DNA of 64,000 nt from JBFWML01 sp050251635 (GTDB lineage: Bacteria; Campylobacterota; Campylobacteria; Campylobacterales; SZUA-545): positions 1 through 64,000 of the forward strand of contig JBFWML010000008.1 of NCBI GenBank assembly GCA_050251635.1, given 5' to 3'. The notes under the pieces were generated by a model that was not told the DNA's origin, ran no database searches, and saw only the letters and a list, made by a program, of their open reading frames with translations. The position numbers were made by a program, and so were the translations under genes. Shown one piece after another: positions 7,029 to 15,474 of this stretch (the stretch's first letter is position 1; the number at the start of each line of letters is the position of its first letter).

Positions 7029-8984
7029 ATGTTTGAACCCTTTAACACAGGCGACTTAAGCGCCAAACCCCAAGAACTCAAAACCCTGCTGGCCGAAAAC
7101 GAAGCCGCCATCGAGCGGCTTTTAACCCAAAAACCCTACCGCTACAAAACCTTCGTGCGCCCCATGCAACTGCTGGACGAAAAGCTCACACGGTTTTTTA
7201 CGCCGATCGGCATTGTGCAGTACACCAAAAACAGCCCGCAAACGCAGGAGGCGTATAGCGCCATGCTGCCTTTAATGAGCGAATACGAAACCAAACTCAG
7301 TCAGGACGAGCGCATCTATGCGGCCTACAAAGCCATTTTGGCGGAAGACCCCGACCTGAGCGCCGCGCAAAAAAAGGTGCTGACCGACTCGATTCTGGAT
7401 TTTGAGCTGGAAGGCGCGGGGGCCGATGCGGCCACTAAAGATCGCATTAAAGAACTCAACCTGAGAGATAGCGATCTGGATAACCAATTCAGCCAAAACC
7501 TGCTCGATGCCACCAAAGCGTTCGAGCGGATCGTGGAAAACCCCGCCGATGTGGCGGGTATTCCCGAAAGCGATCTCGAAGGCTTGGCGATCGAGGGCAA
7601 CAAATGGCGCTTTTCGCTGATGCCGCACAGCTTCCACGCCTATATGACCTACGGCCCCAATCGTGCCATTCGCGAAGAGATTTACAAAGCCTACGTCACC
7701 CGCGCCCCCGAAAACGAAGCCTTGATCGAAGAACTGCTGGCCAACCGCCACGAAAAGGCGCAACTGCTGGGCTTTAAAAACTACGCCGAACTCTCGCTGA
7801 AAACCAAAATGGCCCCGAGCGTGGAGCAGGTGGAGCGGTTTATTTTGGAGCTGATCGACCAAAGCCGCCCGCAGGCCCAGAAGGAGATGGCGGAGCTGAA
7901 AGCCTTCGCCGCGCAAAACGGGTTTGAGGGCGAATTGTGCAGTTTTGACACGGGCTTTTGGGCCAAAAAACTCGAAGAACAGAAGTTCGGCCTGGACGAA
8001 GAGCTTTACCGCCCCTATTTCGAGGCCGAAAGCGTCACCGCCGGACTGTTCGACTTTGTGGGCCAACTCTTCGGCGTGACGTTTACCAAAACGCAAGCCC
8101 CGGTGTGGGACGAAACCGTGCGGGTGTTCGACCTGCAACGCGATGGCAAAACCTTCGCCCGCTTCTACGCTGATTTGTTCGCCCGCGAAGAAAAACGCGG
8201 CGGCGCGTGGATGGACAACTGGCAATCGCGCATGCGCGGCACGGACGACGAACTCATGCCGCCCAGCGCCTATATTGCCTGCAACTTCCCGCCCCCGGCC
8301 AAGGGCAAGCCGTCGCTTTTGCGCCATGACGATGTGGTGACGCTCTTTCACGAAATGGGCCATGCCATCCACCACCTTTTTAGCGAAGTGGACGAGCGCG
8401 ACGTGAGCGGCATTAGCGGCGTGGAGTGGGACGCGGTGGAGTTCCCCAGCCAGTGGTTGGAAAACTTCGCCTACGAACCGGCGGTGCTGCGCCTGTTTGC
8501 CAAACACCACAAAACCGGCGAGGTGTTGCCCGAAGAGATGATCCAAAAGCTGATCGACGCCAAAAACTTTCTTTCGGCTTCGGGCCTATTGCGCCAGTGC
8601 GAATTTTCGCTCTTTGATCTGCGCATTCACAAAGGGCCGCACAACGCCCGCGAGGTGCAGGCCATCTTGGACGAAGTGCGCCAAAAAACCGCGCTGATCG
8701 CGCCGCCCAGTTACAACAAGTTCCAAAACGGCTTTAGCCATATTTTCAGCGGCGGCTACGCGGCGGGGTATTACAGCTACAAATGGGCCGAAGTCCTCAG
8801 CGCCGACGCCTTCTACGCCTTTGTAGAAAAAGGCATCTTCGAACGCGGCACCGCCCGGCGTTTTGCCGAAGAGGTCTTAAGCGCAGGCGGCAGCCGGGGC
8901 GCCATGCAAAACTTCAAAGCCTTTATGGGCCGCGAGCCCGATAGCAAGGCGCTTTTAAAACTGAGCGGGATTGACGCGGCGTAA
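7029..8984 (+). CDS. prlC: Oligopeptidase A, M3 zinc metallopeptidase
   Basis: This 651-residue cytoplasmic peptidase degrades short peptides, including cleaved signal peptides. The zinc motif is HEMGH at 441-445, with the third ligand E471 in GVEWDAVEFPSQWLENF, spaced 30 residues as in E. coli OpdA. The C-terminal SHIFSGGYAAGYYSYKWAEV is the conserved M3 substrate loop. AAGGAG lies four bases before the ATG, inside a hairpin. No signal peptide is present. Confidence 0.95.
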   Translation: MFEPFNTGDLSAKPQELKTLLAENEAAIERLLTQKPYRYKTFVRPMQLLDEKLTRFFTPIGIVQYTKNSPQTQEAYSAMLPLMSEYETKLSQDERIYAAYKAILAEDPDLSAAQKKVLTDSILDFELEGAGADAATKDRIKELNLRDSDLDNQFSQNLLDATKAFERIVENPADVAGIPESDLEGLAIEGNKWRFSLMPHSFHAYMTYGPNRAIREEIYKAYVTRAPENEALIEELLANRHEKAQLLGFKNYAELSLKTKMAPSVEQVERFILELIDQSRPQAQKEMAELKAFAAQNGFEGELCSFDTGFWAKKLEEQKFGLDEELYRPYFEAESVTAGLFDFVGQLFGVTFTKTQAPVWDETVRVFDLQRDGKTFARFYADLFAREEKRGGAWMDNWQSRMRGTDDELMPPSAYIACNFPPPAKGKPSLLRHDDVVTLFHEMGHAIHHLFSEVDERDVSGISGVEWDAVEFPSQWLENFAYEPAVLRLFAKHHKTGEVLPEEMIQKLIDAKNFLSASGLLRQCEFSLFDLRIHKGPHNAREVQAILDEVRQKTALIAPPSYNKFQNGFSHIFSGGYAAGYYSYKWAEVLSADAFYAFVEKGIFERGTARRFAEEVLSAGGSRGAMQNFKAFMGREPDSKALLKLSGIDAA

Positions 8985-9060
8985 GTGAGCAAAACGATGA
9001 AGGCGGTAGTCGTTTGTGTCACACTGGACGATTTTTTAAAGCCACCAATAGGGAGCAGGA

Positions 9061-9513
9061 ATGAAGCTTTCAGACGAAAAAATTATTGAATTCAGATTGA
9101 ACTATCTAAAACTGATTTCTTTTTCCTTGATCGCTCTTATTGCGGGTGAGTTTACGCTGATTGTTACCAAACCAACAGGTCATATCAATATTCTCTTATT
9201 ATCATCCATTTCATTTGTATTTACGCTACTGTGTGTTCTTGGCGCTTATGAAACAATAGTCAATAGCTGTTATCTTCATAAACGCTTTTTGTCAAGCAGG
9301 AAGAAGTATGGTAAGCGCTTTTGGGTTGCCGGACAAATACGGCGGTGGGGCTTGCCGGAAACTCCGTTTGCAGAAATGGTTCTTGCACTTCTGTCTGCCT
9401 TGTTTGGGGTTGTGGGTCTCATATCCCTTCTTTTGTATGGGTTAGCGCTTGTATATTGCCCGGATGGCAGTCAGGGGCAGATTTGCAATGTAGTTAACTG
9501 GCTTGCGCTGTAG
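9061..9513 (+). CDS. Small inner-membrane protein of unknown function, AT-rich
   Basis: This 150-residue protein has four predicted membrane helices, at about residues 16-34, 43-63, 107-126 and 129-143. A basic loop (KRFLSSRKKYGKRF) lies in the middle. A GGGAGCAGGA site precedes the ATG. Codon use is clearly more AT-rich than the neighbours (many AAA, ATT, TTT, TTA), which suggests recent acquisition. I do not recognise the family. Confidence 0.7.
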   Translation: MKLSDEKIIEFRLNYLKLISFSLIALIAGEFTLIVTKPTGHINILLLSSISFVFTLLCVLGAYETIVNSCYLHKRFLSSRKKYGKRFWVAGQIRRWGLPETPFAEMVLALLSALFGVVGLISLLLYGLALVYCPDGSQGQICNVVNWLAL

Positions 9514-9608
9514 TTAAAGTATTTGGGATGAACAATCTCGTCTTGGAGTAGCGGATTGAATACGGTTTTTGATGAACTGAAACTGCAAGAGTTTTTAAAG
9601 GACACCCA

Positions 9609-9809
9609 ATGACCAAGCAAGAACTTCGACAGTTGGGCCGCGATATTCAAAAAATCGGCACCCGCGCCGTGCGCAAGGCTCAGGCGGAAAACCACGCCAA
9701 GGGTCTGCCCAATGTGTACTGCAAAAACGGCGTGACCTACTGGCAACTGCCCGACGGCACGATCGCCATGCAAAACCCTATTAAAGACGCCCAAAGTGCA
9801 GCATCCTAA
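9609..9809 (+). CDS. Small basic protein coupled to truncated haemoglobin
   Basis: This 66-residue protein starts MTKQELRQLGRD and has AAAGGA seven bases upstream. It has a basic N-terminal helix and a C-terminal NGVTYWQLPDGTIAMQNP segment that looks like a beta hairpin. Its last 14 bases overlap the globin gene at 9796, so translation of the two is probably coupled. I do not recognise the family. Confidence 0.65.
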   Translation: MTKQELRQLGRDIQKIGTRAVRKAQAENHAKGLPNVYCKNGVTYWQLPDGTIAMQNPIKDAQSAAS

Positions 9810-10239
9810 ATACACCCTCACCAAACTCAGCCCCAACGCCTCCGTGCGTATTTTGCCGCCCGTGCCCAATCCGCCCAAAGAGGTGCTGGAAACATTGGGC
9901 GAAGAGGCGGTTGTGGCCTTAACGCGCCGTTGGCATGGGCGACTCAAGGCTTCGGCGATCGGGTTTATGTACGCAGACGGCGAGGGGTTTGAGCGCGGTG
10001 TTTATGGGGTTTCGGCCTTTTTGATTCAGGCAATGGGCGGGCCAGAGCGCTTTGCGCAGGAGTTTGGCGATCCCATGTTGCCCAAACGCCATCAGCCCTT
10101 TCCCATTGATCAAACCGCCCGCGACTTGTGGCTGGCGGAGCTGAAAAACGCCCTAAACGACTGCGCCGTGCCCGAAGCGCTGCAAAAAGCCCTGATCGGC
10201 TGGCTTTCGCCTTTTTCTTTGCGGCTGATTAACCGCTAA
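9796..10239 (+). CDS. Truncated haemoglobin, group II-like
   Basis: This 147-residue protein matches the C-terminal half of group II truncated globins: FLIQAMGGPERFAQEFG, then PMLPKRHQPFPID with H99 as the likely proximal haem ligand, then RDLWLAEL with the group II tryptophan W112. The usual B9-B10 Phe-Tyr is replaced by R45-W46-H47, so ligand chemistry may differ. Such proteins bind O2 or NO and help in nitrosative or redox stress. The start is GTG at 9796, inside the preceding gene. The known Campylobacter truncated globin (Ctb) is group III, so this differs. The gene is convergent with the EAL gene and overlaps it by four bases. Confidence 0.85.
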   Translation: MQHPKYTLTKLSPNASVRILPPVPNPPKEVLETLGEEAVVALTRRWHGRLKASAIGFMYADGEGFERGVYGVSAFLIQAMGGPERFAQEFGDPMLPKRHQPFPIDQTARDLWLAELKNALNDCAVPEALQKALIGWLSPFSLRLINR

Positions 10240-11456
10240 TCGTCTTCGCTCTCCAGCTCTTTAAAGTCGATGCAGACGATGATCGTCTCGTCGCCGTGGC
10301 GGGTTTTGCGGGCGTAGGTGCGGCACATATTGCCCGAAGCCAGCGAGATGTAGCGTTTGGTCAGGTAGGCGCTATCGAGCGTGGCGCGGGTGAGGTAGAA
10401 GTACTCCTTGAGCGAATGATCGCTGCCGTGCCGCGCCGGTTCAAAAAACGAGCGGGTTTCACAAAGCATGATCGTATCGCCGATCTGGCGGCCTTCGGCG
10501 TTTAGAAAGTAGATGGCTTCGAGCCGATCGTCCAGTTGCGCGGCGTTTTGAAGCCGCTCGTGCCACAAGGGCATCGGGCAGCTTTGCACGCTGGCGTGGA
10601 TATGCGAGGCGAGGGTTTCGGCTTTTGCCAGCGTTTGCGACCGCCGCTCGATTTTGGCCTGAACGGACCGGGCGAAGGTGTGGCCGACGGCATCCATTTT
10701 TTCGTGCAGTTGCGGCTGCGACCACGCCTGATCGGAAGGCCGCGCGAACAAAAAGCCCTGAAACAGCGTGATGCCTTTATTCAGGCAGTTTTGCGCCTCT
10801 TCGCACCGCTCCACCCCTTCGGCCAGCACCAGCGCCCCGATGCGGCTACCCATGTTGGCGATGGCGTGAACAATCTGCTGATGAACGTAGTTTTCATCGA
10901 CATTTTGCACCAAGGAGCGGTCGATTTTGATCAGATCGGGCCGCACCAGACCGATGCGGTCAAAGCTGGCGTTACCCGCGCCAAAATCATCCAGCGCGAT
11001 GTTAAAACCCAAAGCGCGGAAGTGATCGCAAAAGGCTTTGAGCCGATCGTTATCCAGGATGGCATCCTCTTTAATCTCCAACACCACGTTTTTGGGCGGA
11101 ATGCCAAGGCTTTGCAGATGGCGGTCAAAGGTGTAGCGTTCGATCTCCGTGCGGTCGATCAGCCGCGATTCGAAGTTTAAAAACAGCACCAAACGCGGGT
11201 TGTCGCGGTACAGCGGCACAAACCGATCGATGGCGTTTTTACGCGCCCGCGCATCCAGCAGCAAATCCAGCCCCGCCTCCCGCGCCGCGTCAAAAAGCAG
11301 ATTGGGCGCGATCGGCGCTCCATCGTCTGCTATGCCACGAACCAGCGCCTCCACCCCAAAAACCCGCTTGCCCGAAAGCGACAAAATGGGCTGAAAATGC
11401 GTCACCAGACGGTTCTGCTCCAAAAGCGTCTCCATCTGCGTCAAAGAAAATCCCAC
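10236..11456 (-). CDS. c-di-GMP phosphodiesterase (EAL) with C-terminal sensor-like domain
   Basis: This 406-residue cytoplasmic protein begins with an EAL domain (about 8-250) that hydrolyses c-di-GMP. Signature residues are kept: EALVRG at 36-41, N94, E127 in LEIKE, DDFGAG at 156-161, K177 in IKIDR, E213 in AEGVE, and QGFLF at 233-237. Residues 250-400 are unlike EAL and resemble the small PAS/Cache-type domain behind EAL in proteins such as Bacillus YkuI; it could sense a ligand, but that is inference. No membrane segment is visible. Confidence 0.9.
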   Translation of the reverse strand: MGFSLTQMETLLEQNRLVTHFQPILSLSGKRVFGVEALVRGIADDGAPIAPNLLFDAAREAGLDLLLDARARKNAIDRFVPLYRDNPRLVLFLNFESRLIDRTEIERYTFDRHLQSLGIPPKNVVLEIKEDAILDNDRLKAFCDHFRALGFNIALDDFGAGNASFDRIGLVRPDLIKIDRSLVQNVDENYVHQQIVHAIANMGSRIGALVLAEGVERCEEAQNCLNKGITLFQGFLFARPSDQAWSQPQLHEKMDAVGHTFARSVQAKIERRSQTLAKAETLASHIHASVQSCPMPLWHERLQNAAQLDDRLEAIYFLNAEGRQIGDTIMLCETRSFFEPARHGSDHSLKEYFYLTRATLDSAYLTKRYISLASGNMCRTYARKTRHGDETIIVCIDFKELESEDD

Positions 11457-11602
11457 AAAAACCCCTCAAACATTTGCAAAAGGGTAGCGGGCAATAATCA
11501 AACTCTTTTGGGAAAGTTGCCTAAAAAGAGGGCAGGTGGGTTATTTTGTGTGAGAAATAGAATTTTTTAAGTACACAATTGTTTTTAAACAAAGCTTCTT
11601 GT
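11457..11602. other. AT-rich intergenic region before the Fic gene
   Basis: The region separates the divergent EAL and Fic genes. Apart from the Fic promoter box just downstream, I see no RNA gene or clear operator in it. Confidence 0.4.
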
Positions 11603-11608
11603 TATAAT
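11603..11608 (+). promoter_or_regulatory. Candidate -10 box for Fic gene
   Basis: A perfect TATAAT lies 28 bases before the ATG at 11637, within an AT-rich stretch. Confidence 0.5.
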
Positions 11609-11636
11609 GGTTTTTACGAAATAAAATGGATTTAAA

Positions 11637-12461
11637 ATGAACCGTTTCGAGTACGACTTTAGCTTTAAAAACAAAACCTCGTTTTTGACGGGCGCACTGC
11701 TGGATCGATTCCGCGAGAGTGCTGGTCTGTTGCCCCTAAAAACCGTGTTGGGAAGTTCGGAACTCTCTGCCGAGCTGGCGATCTCCTTTGCCTTTGGCAG
11801 TTCGCGAATCGAAGGCACCGTGCTTTCGCTGATGGAGACAAAAACCCTGCTCACCAATCAGGGCAACTTTCCCCACTATAAATACGAAGATGACGAAAAA
11901 AAAGCGGCAGACAGACGGATTGTGATCAACAACAAAAGAGCGTTTTCGCTGGTGCTGCGATCGTCCCGGTGTACGCCCGCAGAGGTCGATCGGTTACAGT
12001 CGGAGGTGATCGAATTGCTTGACGAACCGGGTGTGCGAGACGAAAAAAGCAAAGTTTATGTGCCGACACCGGGCGGATTTTATTATCCGTTGGCGGCGGA
12101 TTCTGCCCGCATTGTCAAAGAGATGGAAAAAATCGTGACCATCGCGCAGTTGATCAAAGAACCGTTTAACAAAAGTTTCTATCTTCTGCTCAACCTTTCT
12201 TATCTGCAGGCCTACCGCGACGGCAACAAACGCACCGCGCGGGTGGTTTCTGCACTGCCCCTGTTCGAAGCGGGGTTGTGCCCGCTCACCTACGAAGAGG
12301 TGGGAAAACAGCTTTACGACACCCATGTTTCGCGTTTTTACGAGACCGGAACGGTGGATGAAAAGTTCTTTTATCTGCTGGCCGATAGTTACGATCAGAC
12401 CATGAAGCGTCTAGCAGCCCTCGCACGGGTGGAAAACCGGATGAACAAGGACAAAGTATGA
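11637..12461 (+). CDS. Fic-family protein lacking the catalytic histidine
   Basis: This 274-residue protein has a Fic fold, whose classical members transfer AMP from ATP to target hydroxyls. The N-terminal SSRIEG (55-60) fits the inhibitory motif [ST]xxxE[GN] of class II Fic enzymes. The active-site loop at 191-202 reads QAYRDGNKRTAR: the phosphate-binding DGNKR and the final Arg are kept, but the first residue, normally the catalytic histidine, is Q191 (codon CAG, read directly). It may therefore be inactive in AMPylation or do other chemistry. The stop overlaps the next gene by ATGA. It might be one half of a toxin-antitoxin-like pair, but this is unproven. Confidence 0.88.
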   Translation: MNRFEYDFSFKNKTSFLTGALLDRFRESAGLLPLKTVLGSSELSAELAISFAFGSSRIEGTVLSLMETKTLLTNQGNFPHYKYEDDEKKAADRRIVINNKRAFSLVLRSSRCTPAEVDRLQSEVIELLDEPGVRDEKSKVYVPTPGGFYYPLAADSARIVKEMEKIVTIAQLIKEPFNKSFYLLLNLSYLQAYRDGNKRTARVVSALPLFEAGLCPLTYEEVGKQLYDTHVSRFYETGTVDEKFFYLLADSYDQTMKRLAALARVENRMNKDKV

Positions 12462-12739
12462 GAGCCAAAGATTTTATCCGCCGCTTCGGCAAAGACAACA
12501 TCATCAAAAACGGTTCAACCGTCAAGCTGGTGCGCTTCGGCGACGAGTATCAGGTTTACGTCCGCGCGGGGTTTAAAAAACGCGTCAGCCAAAATGATTT
12601 GTTTTTATTGGACGACTTCGGAAGAGACCCCGATCGGATGCTCCTTCGGGCCGAAAGAACACGCATGGCGCTTTATCGGGCGATGCGCAAAGAAACATCG
12701 GCAAGAAAAATGACAAGAAACGGCAACAAGCTCAAATAA
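12458..12739 (+). CDS. Small basic partner protein of Fic, unknown
   Basis: This 93-residue protein starts at the ATGA overlap with the Fic gene, which implies translational coupling. It is rich in Arg and Lys, with a central beta-like section (STVKLVRFGDEYQVYVRAGF) and a basic helical tail. No known antitoxin DNA-binding motif is recognised. Position alone suggests it works with the Fic protein. Confidence 0.7.
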   Translation: MRAKDFIRRFGKDNIIKNGSTVKLVRFGDEYQVYVRAGFKKRVSQNDLFLLDDFGRDPDRMLLRAERTRMALYRAMRKETSARKMTRNGNKLK

Positions 12740-12807
12740 ATACTTTAAAACCGTAAAAAACATCGGCAAGAAAACTCTGCACCCCCCTCTTTTTTTGGGC
12801 AGCTATT

Positions 12808-13872
12808 TCATGATTTTTTTAGGGATTGAATGATGTTTGTAATCTGCTCCATTCCGTCAAAAGTTGTGGGGAGCCTTTCGGGATCGGGCAACACCGAGCT
12901 GAAAATGACATTTTCGAATTTCTCTAGCGCGGACTTGTCATCCTTCTTGATGCCTTTGGAATATTCTGCATAGCTTTGAATAAACTGGCAGAGCGTTTTT
13001 CTTAGCTCAAGTTGAATTATTTGCGTTTTTACAGATCGATAATTTATAAGTACGATTCTAAAAAAGTAAATCAAGATAAGCTCAATAGAAATGAGTGGCA
13101 ACAGAACAAAGAGATGGCTGAACTCAATTGCCTCATTGTTATGCAGTCGGAATAAAACAAAGCCAATCTCAGTAGCAAGCGGCGCTAAAACAACAAAGGC
13201 CATTACTATCAAAAGATAAAGTAATCGACGACCTTCTTTTTCCTTGGAGTCGCTAAGGCCAGAGAATCCTTGATAAAGTCCGACAAAATTAAACGCCGTC
13301 TTATACTTGTCTAGGGCTTCGCTAAGTTTCTTTGCCTCGGTTGTTGTTTCTTCTACTTCACGATCCCATTTCTTTTTAAAGGCTTCTGCCTCTTCTTTTC
13401 TTTCTCTAAAGCCTGAAAACATTTTAATTTCTGGGCTGTCAAGATGCTGTTTTAGCATATCAATCGGCATCTGATATGCCGCGTAGTGAATTTCTGAACG
13501 AACAAAGGCGTTAAAACTTTCCAAATCCCTTAAAATGGCTCTTTTAATTTCTCTTGCTTCTATAGATCTCGAAGTCATCCCAAAGCCAATATTGAAGTCA
13601 AGTTCGCAAAGAAATCTGTAAGCCATCACAAATAGATCTTCTATTAACCGATTGTCATTCGAGTTGAAAGTTGATACTGCTTGAAGGAACTGTTCTCCTA
13701 TGTGCCGTTCGTTAAATTTACAGTTTGCTTCCCATAGCTCCGGGTTGTCATTCATCGATTGAACAATTGTTGTTACGGCTGAAAGCTGTTTCCCAATAGT
13801 TTCATTCTCGGGCTGGATAGATGAGATCTTCCGAAGAAAGGTGCCCATATTTATTGAATTTAACTCAAACAC
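12808..13872 (-). CDS. AT-rich two-TM protein of unknown function
   Basis: This 354-residue protein has a soluble, largely helical N-terminal region (1-215) with a charged coiled coil near 163-190. Two membrane segments follow at about 221-242 and 254-273, then a cytoplasmic tail. The start is GTG at 13872 with AGGAG seven bases upstream. Base composition is much more AT-rich than the flanking genes, indicating horizontal transfer. I recognise no family; the layout resembles membrane effectors found in defence islands, but no partner gene supports that. Confidence 0.75.
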   Translation of the reverse strand: MFELNSINMGTFLRKISSIQPENETIGKQLSAVTTIVQSMNDNPELWEANCKFNERHIGEQFLQAVSTFNSNDNRLIEDLFVMAYRFLCELDFNIGFGMTSRSIEAREIKRAILRDLESFNAFVRSEIHYAAYQMPIDMLKQHLDSPEIKMFSGFRERKEEAEAFKKKWDREVEETTTEAKKLSEALDKYKTAFNFVGLYQGFSGLSDSKEKEGRRLLYLLIVMAFVVLAPLATEIGFVLFRLHNNEAIEFSHLFVLLPLISIELILIYFFRIVLINYRSVKTQIIQLELRKTLCQFIQSYAEYSKGIKKDDKSALEKFENVIFSSVLPDPERLPTTFDGMEQITNIIQSLKKS

Positions 13873-13914
13873 TAGACTTCTCCTCTTGTTGATGATTCGA
13901 CATGCGTAAGTTTG

Positions 13915-14121
13915 CTACCCCAACAACTCATCAATCTGCCGCCCAATCTCCGCCAGCTCTTTTTCCCGTTCGATCAGCCGTTCGTTGATCCGCACAAGTT
14001 CCGCATTTTTGGCTTCGCTCTGGGCCTTGAGCGTTGTGTTTTCAAGGCGTAACCGTTCGTTTTCTTCCTGAAGTTCGCGGGTTTTTCGGGCCAGTTCGGC
14101 GACGCGATCGGCGATATTCAT
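13915..14121 (-). CDS. Small coiled-coil protein
   Basis: This 68-residue protein is almost entirely a heptad coiled coil (residues 5-66; AELARKTRELQEENERLRLE and onward), similar in size and character to ZapB-like division proteins, though I cannot claim homology. AAGGAG precedes its ATG, which overlaps the stop of the NlpC/P60 gene by ATGA, so the two are probably translated together. Confidence 0.75.
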   Translation of the reverse strand: MNIADRVAELARKTRELQEENERLRLENTTLKAQSEAKNAELVRINERLIEREKELAEIGRQIDELLG

Positions 14122-15398
14122 GGCAGCTCCTTATCGATCAAAGTCATGGAAACGGCGCGGTCGATCAGGCCGTTGGGGCGCAGTTCATCCAGACCGCTGC
14201 CCGCGCGAAGGGTGGTGATGGCCGTTTGGCCGATGATGAGGCGGTCTTCGTAACTGCCCCTCAGCACCCGGTGTCCCCACGCGGCGTGAAGCAGCAGCTC
14301 TTCGCCGTTTTGTTCCCCCAAGTATAGTCCCACATGGCCGGGAAAGTTAATCAGCGTTGCAAACGGTAATGCCTCGGCGCGGATTTGGGCCAACCGATCG
14401 GCGGCTTTTGGGCTGGCAAAGGGCCGTTCTTCGCCTGCCTTGGCTTGTTGGTTGGAGTTGCGGGGTAAAAAGCGGCCCACGGCAGCAAACAGATCGCGCA
14501 TCAAGCTGGAGCAATCGCGCCCGCCCTCCAATCCGCCCCAGCCGTAAAAACGGCCCAACGCCCGATCGGCCAGTTCGGCCAGATTGCCTTCACTCGGGGC
14601 GATCGGCCACGGTTGCAGCGCCGTGCGATCGGCCCGTGCGGTGATGATTTTGCCCCCCGCGGCTACCACCGGATCGCCCTTGGCGGTTACGGGCAGTAGC
14701 GCGCCGATGTCCGCTTCGAATAAAAAGCGGTTTTGCAGATCGTAAACGGCGGTTTTTTCCCGCACCACGGCACTCAGCGGCAGAGCGCCCAAATAGGCCG
14801 CCTCCGCTTGGGTAAGCACCGCAATTTCATGGGGCCGCACCCAGCCGTGGGCGTGGTCGCTCTCCACAAAAATCCAGTCGCCCCGCGCGCTTTGGTGGGT
14901 GATGCGAACCGGATGCTGCGGGTAGAGCCGCGAGTTTTGCAGGTAGTCAAAGGGGTAGCCTTCCCCCGCTTTTTTAAAGTCCTTGAAAAACGGCTCTTCG
15001 GTGGGGAAGTTGCGCAGATCGACGGCACGAAGCGAGAGGCCCGGCGTGCTGCGGTTGGGGTAGGTTTCGATCTGCGCGTTGAGGGCCAGGTCATTAAACC
15101 ACGCCTCATTCAGCGGCAAACGGTTGGCCCCGTAACCCTTGCCGAAGGTGTACGACGTCCACGGCCACCCGATCCGCGTTGCGTTAAACTCGTAGTTCTC
15201 GGCCCACACCGAATAGCGGCGCGTTAAAAAATCGGCCTTAAACGCTTCGGCTTGGGCGGCGCTCCATAATGGCCGATTGGCGGCCAGATCGCCGGTTTTA
15301 ACCGCCACGATTCCGGCCTTTTCGGGAGAGAGATCGGGCTTTGCGGCGCACCCTAGCAGCAGGGCCAAAAGCAGGCATAAAAACGCGGTTTGTTTCAT
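14118..15398 (-). CDS. NlpC/P60-type murein peptidase lipoprotein with SH3 domains
   Basis: This protein of about 426 residues carries a lipoprotein signal ending LLLGC (C17). Residues 40-160 resemble the N-terminal stabilising region of this family, 155-260 hold SH3b-like domains (for example GDWIFVESDHAHGWVRPHE), and the C-terminal NlpC/P60 domain has C296 in GGRDCSSLM, H355 in PGHVGLYLG and H371. It should cut peptidoglycan stem peptides in the periplasm. A start three codons upstream (GTG, 15407) is possible. The coiled-coil gene follows with an ATGA overlap. Confidence 0.88.
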   Translation of the reverse strand: MKQTAFLCLLLALLLGCAAKPDLSPEKAGIVAVKTGDLAANRPLWSAAQAEAFKADFLTRRYSVWAENYEFNATRIGWPWTSYTFGKGYGANRLPLNEAWFNDLALNAQIETYPNRSTPGLSLRAVDLRNFPTEEPFFKDFKKAGEGYPFDYLQNSRLYPQHPVRITHQSARGDWIFVESDHAHGWVRPHEIAVLTQAEAAYLGALPLSAVVREKTAVYDLQNRFLFEADIGALLPVTAKGDPVVAAGGKIITARADRTALQPWPIAPSEGNLAELADRALGRFYGWGGLEGGRDCSSLMRDLFAAVGRFLPRNSNQQAKAGEERPFASPKAADRLAQIRAEALPFATLINFPGHVGLYLGEQNGEELLLHAAWGHRVLRGSYEDRLIIGQTAITTLRAGSGLDELRPNGLIDRAVSMTLIDKELP

Positions 15399-15474
15399 GG
15401 CCCGCACTTTACCAAAAACCCCAAAAGCTTCCCTGTGTTAACATGGTTCCCATTTAGAAATTTTGGGGGCAATC

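Noticed and set aside
7272..8546. 424-codon minus-strand open frame within prlC
   Set aside because: It is the antisense shadow of a complete M3 peptidase with intact active site.
12808..13872. Calling the AT-rich membrane protein a named anti-phage system
   Set aside because: No diagnostic domain and no partner genes are present; only layout and composition suggest it.
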